From Carpediemonas membranifera (lineage: Eukaryota; Fornicata): a DNA stretch of 64,000 nt. Made by a program: the position numbers and the translations under genes. This document shows, in pieces, positions 28,672 through 37,571 of this stretch. The stretch lies in NCBI GenBank assembly GCA_019828565.1, contig JAHDYR010000045.1, forward strand, positions 1-64,000. Direction: 5' to 3'. Each line of letters begins with the position of its first letter. The first letter of the stretch is position 1. The notes under the pieces are model-generated. The model did not search any database. It was given only the letters and a program-made list of their open reading frames with translations, and was not told where the DNA came from.

Positions 28672-29125
28672 ATGGCAAGGACGAAGCAAACGGCGAGGAA
28701 GAATCCGCAGCAACCAGGCGGTAAAGCACCGCGCAAGCAACTTGCAGCGAAAGCCGCTCGCTTCGCCGTTGCCCAGAAGCCGAAGAGGGCAAAGCCTGGC
28801 ACGGTTACCATCAAGGCCATCAGGGACTATCAGAAGAGTTGCTCTTCTACTCTCTAAGCTTCCGTTTCAGCGCTTGGTTCGGGAGGTCGCGCAAGACATT
28901 TGCGAAAATTCTAATGGTGTCTTGGATGACGTTAAGTTCCAGCGTTCTGCCTTGGCTGCGCTGCAGGAGGCGGCGGAGATGTTCTTGGTGTGGCTTTTTG
29001 AGGATACCAATCTTGCCACCATTTATCGCGGCCGTGTGACGATCGGGAAGGCCTACATGGATCTTGTCATTCGTCTGCAGTCTCGCTTTAGCTCCGTGAT
29101 AAAAGCAATAGTCTGTGGAAGATAG
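28672..29125 (+). pseudogene. Divergent histone H3, one frameshift
   Basis: ATG 28672 opens [10 protein letters not shown], the H3 N-terminal tail with Lys4 and Lys9, followed by [15 protein letters not shown] (Lys14, Lys18, Lys23). The Lys27-Ser28 site is altered (AARFAV). The PGTV...IRDYQKS segment leads to the histone fold. At about 28842 the frame shifts; in the second frame [17 protein letters not shown], then [21 protein letters not shown] and [10 protein letters not shown] give the rest of the fold to 29125. About 150 codons, longer than H3 (135) by an insert NSNGVLDDV between helices 1 and 2 and an altered C-terminus. One base or two bases are missing at the junction, so the copy as read cannot give full-length H3. 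A strongly diverged H3 next to accessory genes is not the canonical cell-cycle histone. Confidence 0.85.
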
Positions 29126-29556
29126 CGATGATGGTGTTAGGTTGATTTGGCTGTGGAGATGTCATCTGTGCACTCACAATCCCGGGGCTACATCAGCTCT
29201 CATGTCACCTTGGGTGACGCCATCCGCAAGAGACGATCAATCGTTGCGCGGGTGCACTTTAAGCAGGCAGAATGGTAGAAACTTCGGCTCCGCCGACCAT
29301 CTCCCGTCTGTCCGCATCGGCCAAGGCCGATGTACGGCTCATCCGGTAAGATGAGCACGTTCGACTCAATGACATTAGGAAGCTTTCACGGATGATGAGA
29401 CTCAAACTATACCTCTGCGCACACCCCGCTTTGCAAATAACGACCTTTCCACTTTGCCTAGAACTCCAGCAGTCAAGTCTGTTGCAGTGCAAAGACGCTA
29501 GCTGACTTCTTGACTCATCACTTCTCCTTCCGGGTCTCTGAATGGTGATAATGGCA
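29126..29556. other. No recognisable gene
   Basis: About 430 bp with no convincing frame on either strand. Confidence 0.35.
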
Positions 29557-29769
29557 CAAATGAGGGCTACGCTTCGCTGGGAGCTTGAAGATGCTGTTAT
29601 ATATGCTCCGAGAGACGAGGAGAACATGAATGTTATTCTTTCCAATGTCTACCGCTCTCTTGATCCGGAGTTTGGACGTCACGCTGTTGGAAGGGCCGAA
29701 GGAACGGGTTCCAAGGAACTGGCACGCCATACGTTCTCTCACATCGTTGGTACAGCGCGGCCTGGATGA
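29557..29769 (+). CDS. Short ORF upstream of GNAT fragment
   Basis: About 70 residues from ATG 29557 (MRATLRWELEDAVIYAPRDE). It is in the same frame as the GNAT-like exon, separated by two stops at 29767-29772. A 27-nt segment bounded by GT and AG (29746-29772) would remove both stops, so it may be the first exon of that gene. Speculative. Confidence 0.3.
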   Translation, partial: QMRATLRWELEDAVIYAPRDEENMNVILSNVYRSLDPEFGRHAVGRAEGTGSKELARHTFSHIVGTARPG

Positions 29770-29868
29770 TAGAGGACCGCAGACTGGAAGACGAGGAAGG
29801 AAGAAGACACGCCGGACTCAGGCGACGTAGAAATCTTCGACTGCTGCCAACGGGGGTTTGAGACGACG

Positions 29869-30271
29869 ATGAAGATATTGGCACTGGATGGTTGTCACTT
29901 AGTATATGTGCTACTGGACGACAACAGCCAGTATGTGCCCAGCGTACTGTCCTTCCTGTCCTCATTTCACGTTACGGAAAGGCTCAGTGGCATTGAACTG
30001 ATCAACACCCTGTATGAACCACCACAAGCATTTACATAGCATGATCGCCATTTTCAGCACCAACGACATCGTCTCTATGCTCGTGGTGCAGTAGGGCATT
30101 TCGGGTGTACCGAACTTCAAAAGTAAGTACGTCGTTACTCTTGGCACGAAGGTGGCCCACCGAGGCAAGGGATATGCATCAATCCTGCTCGCTGTTGCGT
30201 CTGCCGGCGACAAGCTCAGGCTCCAGTGTGATGAGACTGTGCCGGAGTTCTACAAGGAGCTTGAGTATTGA
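29869..30271 (+). pseudogene. GNAT acetyltransferase-like fragment with 28-nt intron
   Basis: Exon 29869-30011 and exon 30040-30271, with an intron 30012-30039 (GTATGAACC...TTTACATAG, 28 nt). The second exon holds the acetyl-CoA-binding motif VAHRGKGYASILL (R-x-x-G-x-G/A) and EFYKELEY in the place of the GNAT closing F-Y-E-x-L-G-F. The open frame extends upstream of ATG 29869 for some 30 codons, so the true start may lie further 5'. An in-frame TAG at 30092-30094 interrupts the strand before the core motif, so this copy seems inactive unless read differently. Substrate unknown. Together with SET and H3 it adds to the chromatin-modifier flavour of the islands. Confidence 0.5.
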
Positions 30272-30315
30272 GAGGATCTATCAATTCTCATCGGCTGGTA
30301 TGGAGCTGAGTGGCG

Positions 30316-30714
30316 TCAGAGCGCCTGAGTATACGGCGATCGTGGCGCCGTCCTTGATGTCCGCAGCGGCGAGGACGTAGATGTTTGTCTCATCATCGAC
30401 GCGGCGGCTGTGGCAACCTGTACACCAGATACCCATCCTGCGTCTGCAATTGAGACCGTGGTGTCGCTAAGAAGGCCTCGAACGCCTCCAGACTCACCGC
30501 ATTCGACGAAACTCTTGCTTTGTGTCGCAAAAAGTGCCATGTGCTCTTCTGTGAGATCAGGGATGCGCGTTAACCATCGTACGAAGTCTAACGGTGATGA
30601 ATCCGCGTCTTGAACGTGAAAACGCATTGTGCAGTTTGTGGCAAACCGGCAGAAAACTACCACTGGTGGCTCAAATGCCGTTGTCGTTGTCAAGAAGTAA
30701 TTTGGTGCTTCCAC
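30316..30714 (-). CDS. Hypothetical protein
   Basis: A minus-strand frame of 132 codons from a possible start near 30714. The first 90 residues (including TRIPDLTEEHMALFATQSKS) look like real protein; the end is Ser/Thr/Arg-rich and doubtful. No family recognised. The overlapping plus-strand frame (30594-31004) is less convincing. Confidence 0.3.
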   Translation of the reverse strand: MEAPNYFLTTTTAFEPPVVVFCRFATNCTMRFHVQDADSSPLDFVRWLTRIPDLTEEHMALFATQSKSFVECGESGGVRGLLSDTTVSIADAGWVSGVQVATAAASMMRQTSTSSPLRTSRTAPRSPYTQAL

Positions 30715-30997
30715 TTCACGGTAAGTGGTCCTGGTTGAACGATAATGGTGATGCAGAGATTATGGAGACAGATATCTTCGTTCTTTATCACATAGAGAAG
30801 ACTGGTGCACTTTCAAGAAGAAATGGCCACCACTATGCGATTCATATTGCATGGGACCAACCCAAGGATATTGCAGTGACCGAACTTGTAATAGGAAGTG
30901 TAGTGAGGCCGATGACTTTGAGTTGTACGGAAATGCGACACACCACTAATCTATCGAGCAATTACTGCCATATATTGAGGCTCAGGACGACAACGAC

Positions 30998-31465
30998 ATG
31001 CTGAAATCGTTCGAAGATTCGATCGTCGTCAGTGCCGCCTCTTCTGTTCCCTCCACTCAAATCCCTCCGCCAGGGGCAGATGATCTGACCAACATTCAGA
31101 CTGTCTCAGTGTGGACCAAGCAGGTGACCAGCATTGTGAGCAGAATTACAACCAACACCCCAGAGAGAATCGATGGTAATCGCATCTGCCTTCTGTGTGG
31201 CAAGAAGGTACTATCATCAAAGAGAGACGCAAAATGCTGCACCACCGGTCGGGTATACTTGCCCGGCAAGAAGGCGAAGACGTGTTCACGTCTCTGGGCT
31301 GATCAAACTCGTGCCCGGAAACGAATGAACAACTCGTCGTACCACACTCGCAAGTGGCACATTGACTCAGACCGTCTGCCACTTCTCGACGGCTTCCACA
31401 CGGAAGATGCCCAGCTGACGAACCCTGATCATTCCGAACCTGAAGCCTCCTCGGTCAGTGAGTAA
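30998..31465 (+). CDS. CxxCGK-motif island protein
   Basis: 155 residues from ATG 30998. The central motif ICLLCGKKVLSS, followed by CC and a later TCSRLWADQ, could form a small zinc-binding site. The same motif occurs in the proteins at 31621 and 34404 and, in shortened form, at the C-terminus of the HEPN-type protein (CVVCGES). The frame is open for another 18 codons upstream of the ATG, so the gene may have an earlier exon. The tail is acidic and Ser-rich. The stop is in TAAATG. Function unknown; nucleic-acid or protein binding is possible. Confidence 0.5.
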   Translation: MLKSFEDSIVVSAASSVPSTQIPPPGADDLTNIQTVSVWTKQVTSIVSRITTNTPERIDGNRICLLCGKKVLSSKRDAKCCTTGRVYLPGKKAKTCSRLWADQTRARKRMNNSSYHTRKWHIDSDRLPLLDGFHTEDAQLTNPDHSEPEASSVSE

Positions 31466-31620
31466 ATGTGATTTTAAGTCTACGCACGCCCACTTTCAGC
31501 CCAATCGGCCGCGGTTTTCGGGTGGGTTGACCTCATCCCCAATTTTCGGCGGGTCGAAAATGGGACCGAGGGATGATTGTTGCCCGTCGGTAGGGCACAG
31601 CATAGGACTGCTGTAGATGT

Positions 31621-32586
31621 GTGCGTGTGCTACGTTTCTTCCGCCCTCTCTCCTCTTCCATCGAGGTGGACGTCGACCTGACTCGATTTTGCTGGTCCAG
31701 CCAGGCACACATTCTCTTTTTTTTTCATTCGATCTCTGAAGAAAGCCCCGACAGCCCCAAGAAGGACCAGCTTCTCGCCACCCCCGAACAAGACGACTGC
31801 CTCAGTCGTACGCCCGCCCCGAAGACTATCAAGGTCCCGCCCGTGCCGAACAAGACCGTTACCCGCCTCAGTGACATTCCTGAGCCCCCGGATGCCGCCC
31901 GCATCATCCTCAGCCTGGACAAGGAGACCCTGGGCGAGCTCATCCAGCGACAGGTCCTCCGCGCCGTGGCCGACGTGGGTAACCAGGTCGAGCGGGCCCT
32001 CAGCTCCTCCTATCGCCAGGAGACGGCCCTGTCTGGCTCCACTCTGCTCGAGGATCCCAGCGAGCGCATCGTCGCCTCATACCGCACCAGCTTCGCCAAG
32101 GTATTCAGCGTCGTTGCCGCCGAGGCCAAGAAGGGTACCGGCCCCGCCCTGACTGCCCGCAACAAGATCATGCTCCACCGGGACGACCCCCGCTGCCTCC
32201 TGTGCGGCAAACCCATCGTGGTGACCCGCATCAAGAAGCACGCGGCCATGTCTGGCATCTCTTGTGGTAGTAACAAGTGTAACTACACTCTGTCGCGCGC
32301 CAAGACCAACATGGCCCCGACCTGCCCCATGGCCGAGCTCACGATCGACATGGTGCACTACCTCGCCCTCACCCTCACCCGTGCCACCATCGGACTGTTC
32401 GTCGGCACGTCCGAGCGCCAATGGGAGAAGATCCTCGACGCCGACGACGTCCAGCACGCCATCACCAGCCGCGCCAAGAAGCTTATGAAGAAGCAGCGCA
32501 AGGCCACGAGCAAGAAACACAAGCCTGTAGTCGAGCCGGAGCCGAAGAGAGCTCGTGTCACTGATGTTGATGAATACTCATGGTGA
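31621..32586 (+). CDS. CxxCGK-motif island protein, long
   Basis: A frame of about 320 codons with no ATG in its first two thirds; the open reading begins with GTG near 31621, and an ATG frame (31617) runs into it across a run of nine T (near 31720). Either an indel there or a missed exon hides the start. Landmarks: a helical middle (ELIQRQVLRAVADVGNQVER), RCLLCGKPIVVTRIKKH followed by SCGSNKC as a possible zinc site, a helix ending VHYLALTLTRATIGLFV, and a basic C-terminus (KKLMKKQRKATSKKHK) that may act as a nuclear signal. This copy is GC-rich compared with its neighbours. Confidence 0.55.
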   Translation: MRVLRFFRPLSSSIEVDVDLTRFCWSSQAHILFFFHSISEESPDSPKKDQLLATPEQDDCLSRTPAPKTIKVPPVPNKTVTRLSDIPEPPDAARIILSLDKETLGELIQRQVLRAVADVGNQVERALSSSYRQETALSGSTLLEDPSERIVASYRTSFAKVFSVVAAEAKKGTGPALTARNKIMLHRDDPRCLLCGKPIVVTRIKKHAAMSGISCGSNKCNYTLSRAKTNMAPTCPMAELTIDMVHYLALTLTRATIGLFVGTSERQWEKILDADDVQHAITSRAKKLMKKQRKATSKKHKPVVEPEPKRARVTDVDEYSW

Positions 32587-32705
32587 TCTGAATATGTGAC
32601 TAATATGACTAATATGAGACTAAGTTGAGATTAATGTGAGACAAAGTTTAATACGAGTGCCACTTGACAGGAGGGAGATCAGATGTTTTTGAGAACGACG
32701 CATTG

Positions 32706-33155
32706 ATGGTTGGCCTTCCCGATGGAATCACGGATTGGTTCGAAGTGATCATTGGGATTACTAACCGTGCCGTCAGGGAGAGTGAGTTCTTCACCACCAC
32801 ATATGGATGTGAATACGAGATCGAGGATGCATCCACCCCGCTTCTATTCGATCAAGCCTTGCTGCAGAAAGAGTTTCCCCTCGGGTCGGAGAGCACAGCA
32901 AGAAACGAGTTTTACGACCATCTTGACAACTTGTTCGGTGATAGTAAGGCATTCGCGTACAACCGGAATTCTCTGTTTGCTTGTGTCCTTCATCATCATC
33001 CTGTGAAGAAGAACGGTCGCCGGACGCCGAAGGGTGGAAAGACGGGGAAGGGTGGACAGATGGCGAGGGGTAGAAAGACTGCGAAGGGTGGAAAGACGGT
33101 CCCAACATCTCTTGCGGGAGCGTTTAACACCTTGTGGAGAGAGTCTCAGCACTAA
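32706..33155 (+). CDS. Hypothetical protein with GGK-rich tail
   Basis: 149 residues from ATG 32706 (the frame opens 16 codons earlier). The first 100 residues are mixed; the end is a basic repeat based on GGKTGKGGQ and GRKTAKGGK, encoded by an 18-bp imperfect DNA repeat (33020-33100). Such tails bind nucleic acid. The stop is in TAAATG. No family recognised. Confidence 0.45.
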   Translation: MVGLPDGITDWFEVIIGITNRAVRESEFFTTTYGCEYEIEDASTPLLFDQALLQKEFPLGSESTARNEFYDHLDNLFGDSKAFAYNRNSLFACVLHHHPVKKNGRRTPKGGKTGKGGQMARGRKTAKGGKTVPTSLAGAFNTLWRESQH

Positions 33156-33179
33156 ATGTACATATGAATATCGAGACCT

Positions 33180-33491
33180 TTACAGTTTTAGTCTCTTTTC
33201 TGCGAGATAGAAGCGAAAGAGAAGCACCTCTGCCTTCAGCCTCAGGATTCCGTTCTTCTCAGCCCTAGCTATCTCAGAATGAGACGAATTCAGCTTCGAC
33301 ACAAACTCAGCTGCTGAGCTTGCGTCTGGCAAACCACTATCCGTCTGCTTCGCGATCTCGACGTCAGTGTTCCAGTTATCAACTGACATCAAGGCACGGA
33401 GGTCGGAAGTACTCATCTCTAGCTTCTCAGCGAGATGATCAATGGCTTTCTTGCGAAGCTTTCCTTTCCTCTCCCCATCCTCTCCCCCCAT
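33180..33491 (-). CDS. Small hypothetical helical protein
   Basis: 103 residues from ATG 33491, Lys/Glu-rich and predicted helical (LRKKAIDHLAEKLEMSTSDL). Tail-to-tail with the gene at 32706, 24 bp apart. Unknown function. Confidence 0.45.
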   Translation of the reverse strand: MGGEDGERKGKLRKKAIDHLAEKLEMSTSDLRALMSVDNWNTDVEIAKQTDSGLPDASSAAEFVSKLNSSHSEIARAEKNGILRLKAEVLLFRFYLAEKRLKL

Positions 33492-33562
33492 TCCTTCGTC
33501 GTCTCCTTCGATTCTCGTTGCCAACGCGCATACTCTTCATAAAAAACTATGATTACGACGAA

Positions 33563-33928
33563 ATGAGAGAAATGTTCCCGAACGGGTTCCCCGGCAAGAA
33601 AAAGCCGAAGGAGGAGACGCCCTCGACTCCCGAACTTGATGATAAGTTCGAGGAGCTCGAGAAGCGCCTTGTGGAGCGCCTTGAGGAGCGCTTTCGGGCG
33701 TTCGAAGTCCCAAGCACTCAGTGCTTGTACGAGCCCAGTCCTGTGTTCTCCTCGTGCTATCAGTCATATGGCCCTGGCGGTAAGCAAGCTTACCAGGAGC
33801 GTGTCCTCACCGCGTTCAAGCAATTTTGCCTTGATCATGGCGAGGGCCGCTCCGAGCTCACCGTGCTCGAGGCCCTAAACGCATCTAAGTCGTCCCTGGC
33901 TCGGGCTACTGACAGAAGATATAAATAA
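33563..33928 (+). CDS. Small coiled-coil protein
   Basis: 121 residues from ATG 33563. Lys/Pro-rich start, then a clear coiled-coil heptad run (KFEELEKRLVERLEERFRAF), then a globular C-terminus (LTAFKQFCLDHGEGRSELTV). The stop codon is embedded in TATAAATAAAG. Function unknown. Confidence 0.5.
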   Translation: MREMFPNGFPGKKKPKEETPSTPELDDKFEELEKRLVERLEERFRAFEVPSTQCLYEPSPVFSSCYQSYGPGGKQAYQERVLTAFKQFCLDHGEGRSELTVLEALNASKSSLARATDRRYK

Positions 33929-33936
33929 AGTCTGGT

Positions 33937-34330
33937 TTATACCTCAGTCACAGTAACTGAAGTCACTTCAGTCGTATCTCCCGTGTACTCCGTCATGAGC
34001 TCTTGGTGGTTCAGTCGGCGGCTGTTGATGGTCAGCGGGGGATGCGTCAGCACCAGGAGCATGTACATGATGCACAGGAAGATGTTGACGTCAGGGAACG
34101 ACCAGGCCGAGTTCAGGGAATTGTGGAACCACCGACGGGGGACAGTGGGAAGGCGGATGACCTCCCAGGAAGGTTGTCGTCTGCAACGGAAGGATCTGTT
34201 GTCACGCAAAGCTGGCTGGGGCGGGGGTAGTCAGGCGATGCATACGGGATGTCGTCCTTGATGAGCTCAATCAGCCACGGGGTGCCTCGGGTGCTTTGGC
34301 CCTTAGCCTTGACGAGGGGGATCTTGGCGA
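33937..34330 (-). pseudogene. Frameshifted gene fragment
   Basis: Two minus-strand frames make one protein: an upstream part (GTPWLIELIKDDIPYASPDY) to about 34190 and a downstream part with a hydrophobic helix (FLCIMYMLLVLTHPPL) ending at 33937. No start codon is visible upstream because the neighbouring gene on the other strand begins there. It weakly resembles the fragment at 3958-4170. Confidence 0.4.
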
Positions 34331-34403
34331 AATTTCACAGACACGCGTGTACTTTGAGTTTAAGTGCCGTACAAGTACCAGCTCCGTCTCTTCTGCCGTC
34401 GTC

Positions 34404-35213
34404 ATGCACGACGTCCACCCGACCGCTCGAGACGCTCGCGCCGAGGCCCTCCAAGCTATCTGGCCGGCCACCAACGCCGATTGGTCCACTGACTCGTCGC
34501 GCTGGACGGGCCTTCTTGAGCTGGTCAAGGCCGAGCCCGACCTTAACACGCTTCCTCGCGGCCTGGAGGTCTTCTCCACTTCCTGCCTCCCCGCGCCCAA
34601 CCCAGTTGTCGCCCGTCCCCCCGAGACCCAGCCCGGCCTCGAGCAGCTCGAGCCGGAGTTGACTCAGCGCGTCAACATGGACGTCATCCGTGCGCTTCAC
34701 CGCGACTTCCCCGATCTGCTGGATCGGGATGTCACCTCCCCCGATGCCTTCCGCCGCGCGTTCGGCATCCCCGCTTCGCTATGCATCGTCTGCGGTAAGC
34801 GGGTGCTGAAGGGGTTCAGCAGCACGCAGTCGCCTCTGCCCACTATCGCCGGATCAAGAAAGTCAGGATCCCGACGGGCACGCGATATGTCATCAGGTGC
34901 ACGAACGTCCACGCGCAAGTTGACCAAGTCAACCCACGGTCCGCCGCGCGAGGTCGTGCTCACCAAGCACGCCGACCTCAGCTGGGTGTTGGACGCGCCA
35001 TGTATGACGTCCTCTGGATGGTCCAGAACACGTTGCGTCTGGAGGACTACCTCTCTCCCCGTTCTGTGCGTGAGCAGGGTACGCTGCGCCACCTCGGCTT
35101 CACCGCCTCTCCTCTGCTGGCGGTCATCCTGCACCTGGGCTCTCGCTGGAGCCACCAGATGTTCTCGGTTGAGGAGTCCGAGCGCATGGCCGAGGAGATG
35201 GAGGCTGACCTCC
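34404..35213 (+). pseudogene. CxxCGK-motif island gene, frameshifted and 3'-truncated
   Basis: From ATG 34404 the protein reads to LCIVCGKRVLKG near 34815; the continuation with YRRIKKVRIPTGTRYVIRC and a later helix (MYDVLWMVQNTLRLEDYL) is in a different frame up to about 35213, where chromovirus sequence (GYLRSFIPNF) takes over. Homologous in plan to the gene at 31621. One frameshift and one retroelement-associated truncation make it inactive. It is similarly GC-rich. Confidence 0.55.
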
Positions 35214-37085
35214 AGGCGTCGGCTACCTCCGATCCTTCATCCCGAACTTCAGCGACGTTGCCTACCACATCCAGGAGCTCGCTAACGGCGAGAAGGTTGA
35301 GCAAGACAAGCTCGACACCGCCGCCGCCAAGCTGAGGAGCTCGTGAGCAGCGGCCGTGCTCGTTTCGACCTGTGACAGCCGGACCCGTCCACATCTATAC
35401 GGACGCTTCAAACGTCGCAATCGGAGCTGTCATCATGCAGACGATGCAGACGAACGAGGAAGGACAGGACGTCCCGCTGGCCTTCTTCAGCCGCAGGTTC
35501 TCCGGACATGAGCGCAACTGGAACACGACTGAGAAGGAGTGTTATGGCCTAGTTGCTACGCTCCGCCGCTTCGCCGAGATGATCATGGGCAGCGAGATCC
35601 ACTTGCACACCGATCACGCCAATCTCATATGCCTGACCGAGGAACCCCAAAGTCATTCGATGGCCACTTGAAGCCGCCCAATACGGTGTGATGAAGATCC
35701 ACCATGTCGCCGGCACAGACAACGCGATCGCTGATGCTCTGTCCCGCCGCTCTTCCTGGTTGACATATCAGAAGAGGCAAAGGAGGAACGCTTCCTCGCT
35801 GTGCACCAACGACACCACTCTGGAGTCGGAACGTGCATCGCGCTGCTGAAGGCTCGCGACCTCTGCTGGCAGGACGCCGACCGTTGGGTCGCTGATCGAA
35901 TCGGCAAGTGCTTGACCTGCATGAAGGCCCGCGCAACGCCGAATGTCCCCTTCGCCTCCCGCTCTATCCGAACCGCCACGCCCCTCTCGGACCTCCACGC
36001 TGATTTAATCGGCCCGATGAGCCCACCCGACGACGGCTACGAGTACATCCTCACCGTCGTTGACAATGGAACCCGCATGACCTGGCTGATACCGCTCAAG
36101 ATTGCCACGAGCAAGGAAGTTGCCTACAGCCTGAGCCGCGAAGTCTTCGCCCGCTGGCTCATCCCCGACCGCATCCAGACTGATGGTGGCTCTTGCTTCA
36201 CCGGACCGCCATTCCAACGTCTTGTCACGTACTACGGCATACTTCACCACGTGACAACCCCATTCCGCCACGAAGCGAACGGCCTCGTTGAACGAACGAA
36301 TCGTGACGTGAACGCCCAACTCCGCACACTGACCTCCGCCGTCGGCCTAAACCGCCGATGGACGTCTGCCCTGGCCCAGGCCGAGGCGAACATGAACGCA
36401 ACTCCCCGCAAGCTCTCGGCGACCGGTCCCCGCACGCCGTTGCCGCAGCTGCCCTGCTCGCCTATCATCTGCCGAAGACGAACAACAGCCCGCCGACCCC
36501 AGCAGAAGATGACAGCGCCAAGGCCCTCGAGCTCTTGGCCAAGCTTGAGGGGGAGAGAGTCCGCCGTCAGGTCGTTAAAGACCAAGCTTACCCCTCGAGC
36601 CGCTTTGACCGCCTTGAGCCTGGTGAGTGGGTGCTCGTCCGCAAGGACGACCCGGTGCCCCGCCTAGGCTATCGCATGCGCGGCCCCTTCCGTGTTGTGG
36701 CTGTCGCTGAGCGCGACACGTACGAGCTTTACAACCCGGTCACCCTCACGACAGTCCGGCGCCACGCCAACCGACTGTTCCGCATCCCGCACAAGATCAC
36801 CCTCGACGAGGCACGCCGCCACATCACGGCCGACACCGACTTCGCCGTAGTTGAGAAGATCCACGACTGGCGCATCCGCGCTGACCTGAGCTCCTCGTTG
36901 AGTTCGTAGGCACGGACCCCGATGAGTACGAGTGGCACTCCGCCACCGACATGAGCAACAATGACGTCTTCGTCAAGTTCCTCGCCGCGACCCCTGCTGC
37001 CGCGGCCGCCTGCACCCGTTTCAAGAACCACAGCGCCTCCGCCCGGGGTCGTGTCTAGTTGGGCATGACCTGAGGGGGAGTGTAG
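35214..37085 (+). mobile_element. Decayed Ty3-type chromovirus fragment
   Basis: 5'-truncated: it begins in the reverse transcriptase connection (GYLRSFIPNFSDVAYHI), then RNase H (HIYTDASNVAIGAVIM, HLHTDHANLI), integrase (CLTCMKARATP; DLIGP; QTDGGSCF; NGLVERTNRDVN) and a chromodomain-like C-terminus (VEKIHDWRIRADL... DEYEWHSATDMSNN). At least four frameshifts or stops separate these. The integrase core Asp, Asp, Glu are recognisable. It ends with a purine tract (GAGGGGGAG) before TGTAGTGGAGC near 37081, plausibly polypurine tract and LTR start. Its integration truncates the Cys-motif gene upstream. Confidence 0.8.
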
Positions 37086-37571
37086 TGGAGCATAAAGTGC
37101 ACACAGGAATTGTTTCAGTTCATACACCATATCGTCTATTTTGGTCCAAACCTGCGGCAGCCGTACATCTACCGGGAGATGGCGGACTGGGATAAGGCAC
37201 GTATGCGCTCGGGTGGTCATGTATGGCTCGATTCAGGATTGACATGCTCGGCAATACTGCGATTTTACTTCCGACGACAGCCCAGCCCTGATCATGGTGC
37301 CTCGGCTCGGAGGTCGGAGGATACCCAGGTTTAGTTCGACTGCCTGTTACATCGTTCAGACGCTCGGACTTGGCCTTGTCCTGAAGAGGGCAGGAGCTGG
37401 ATGAACATTTTCGACTGTGTTCCTGCAGTCTATATTGCGGGTTATGAATTTAATAAAGCCGAGCTGCGGTACCTCATCACAGCTCACCATCTCCGGCCGA
37501 GCATTGCCTCCCTGTCGACGCGACACGCCTCCGCCTTCAGTTTTAAATGGAATATCACGCCGAGCACCCTA
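37086..37571. other. No gene; possible LTR remnant
   Basis: The first part may be the 3' LTR of the decayed chromovirus (starts with TG). No partner LTR was found in the window, so its end cannot be fixed. The rest shows nothing recognisable. Confidence 0.3.

Noticed and set aside
28835-28850. An intron to explain the H3 frame change
   Set aside because: The two frames meet within a few bases; there is no room for an intron, so an indel is the simplest explanation.
35372-36909. Separate host genes for RNase H and integrase-like proteins
   Set aside because: Order and motifs are those of one chromovirus pol broken by frameshifts.
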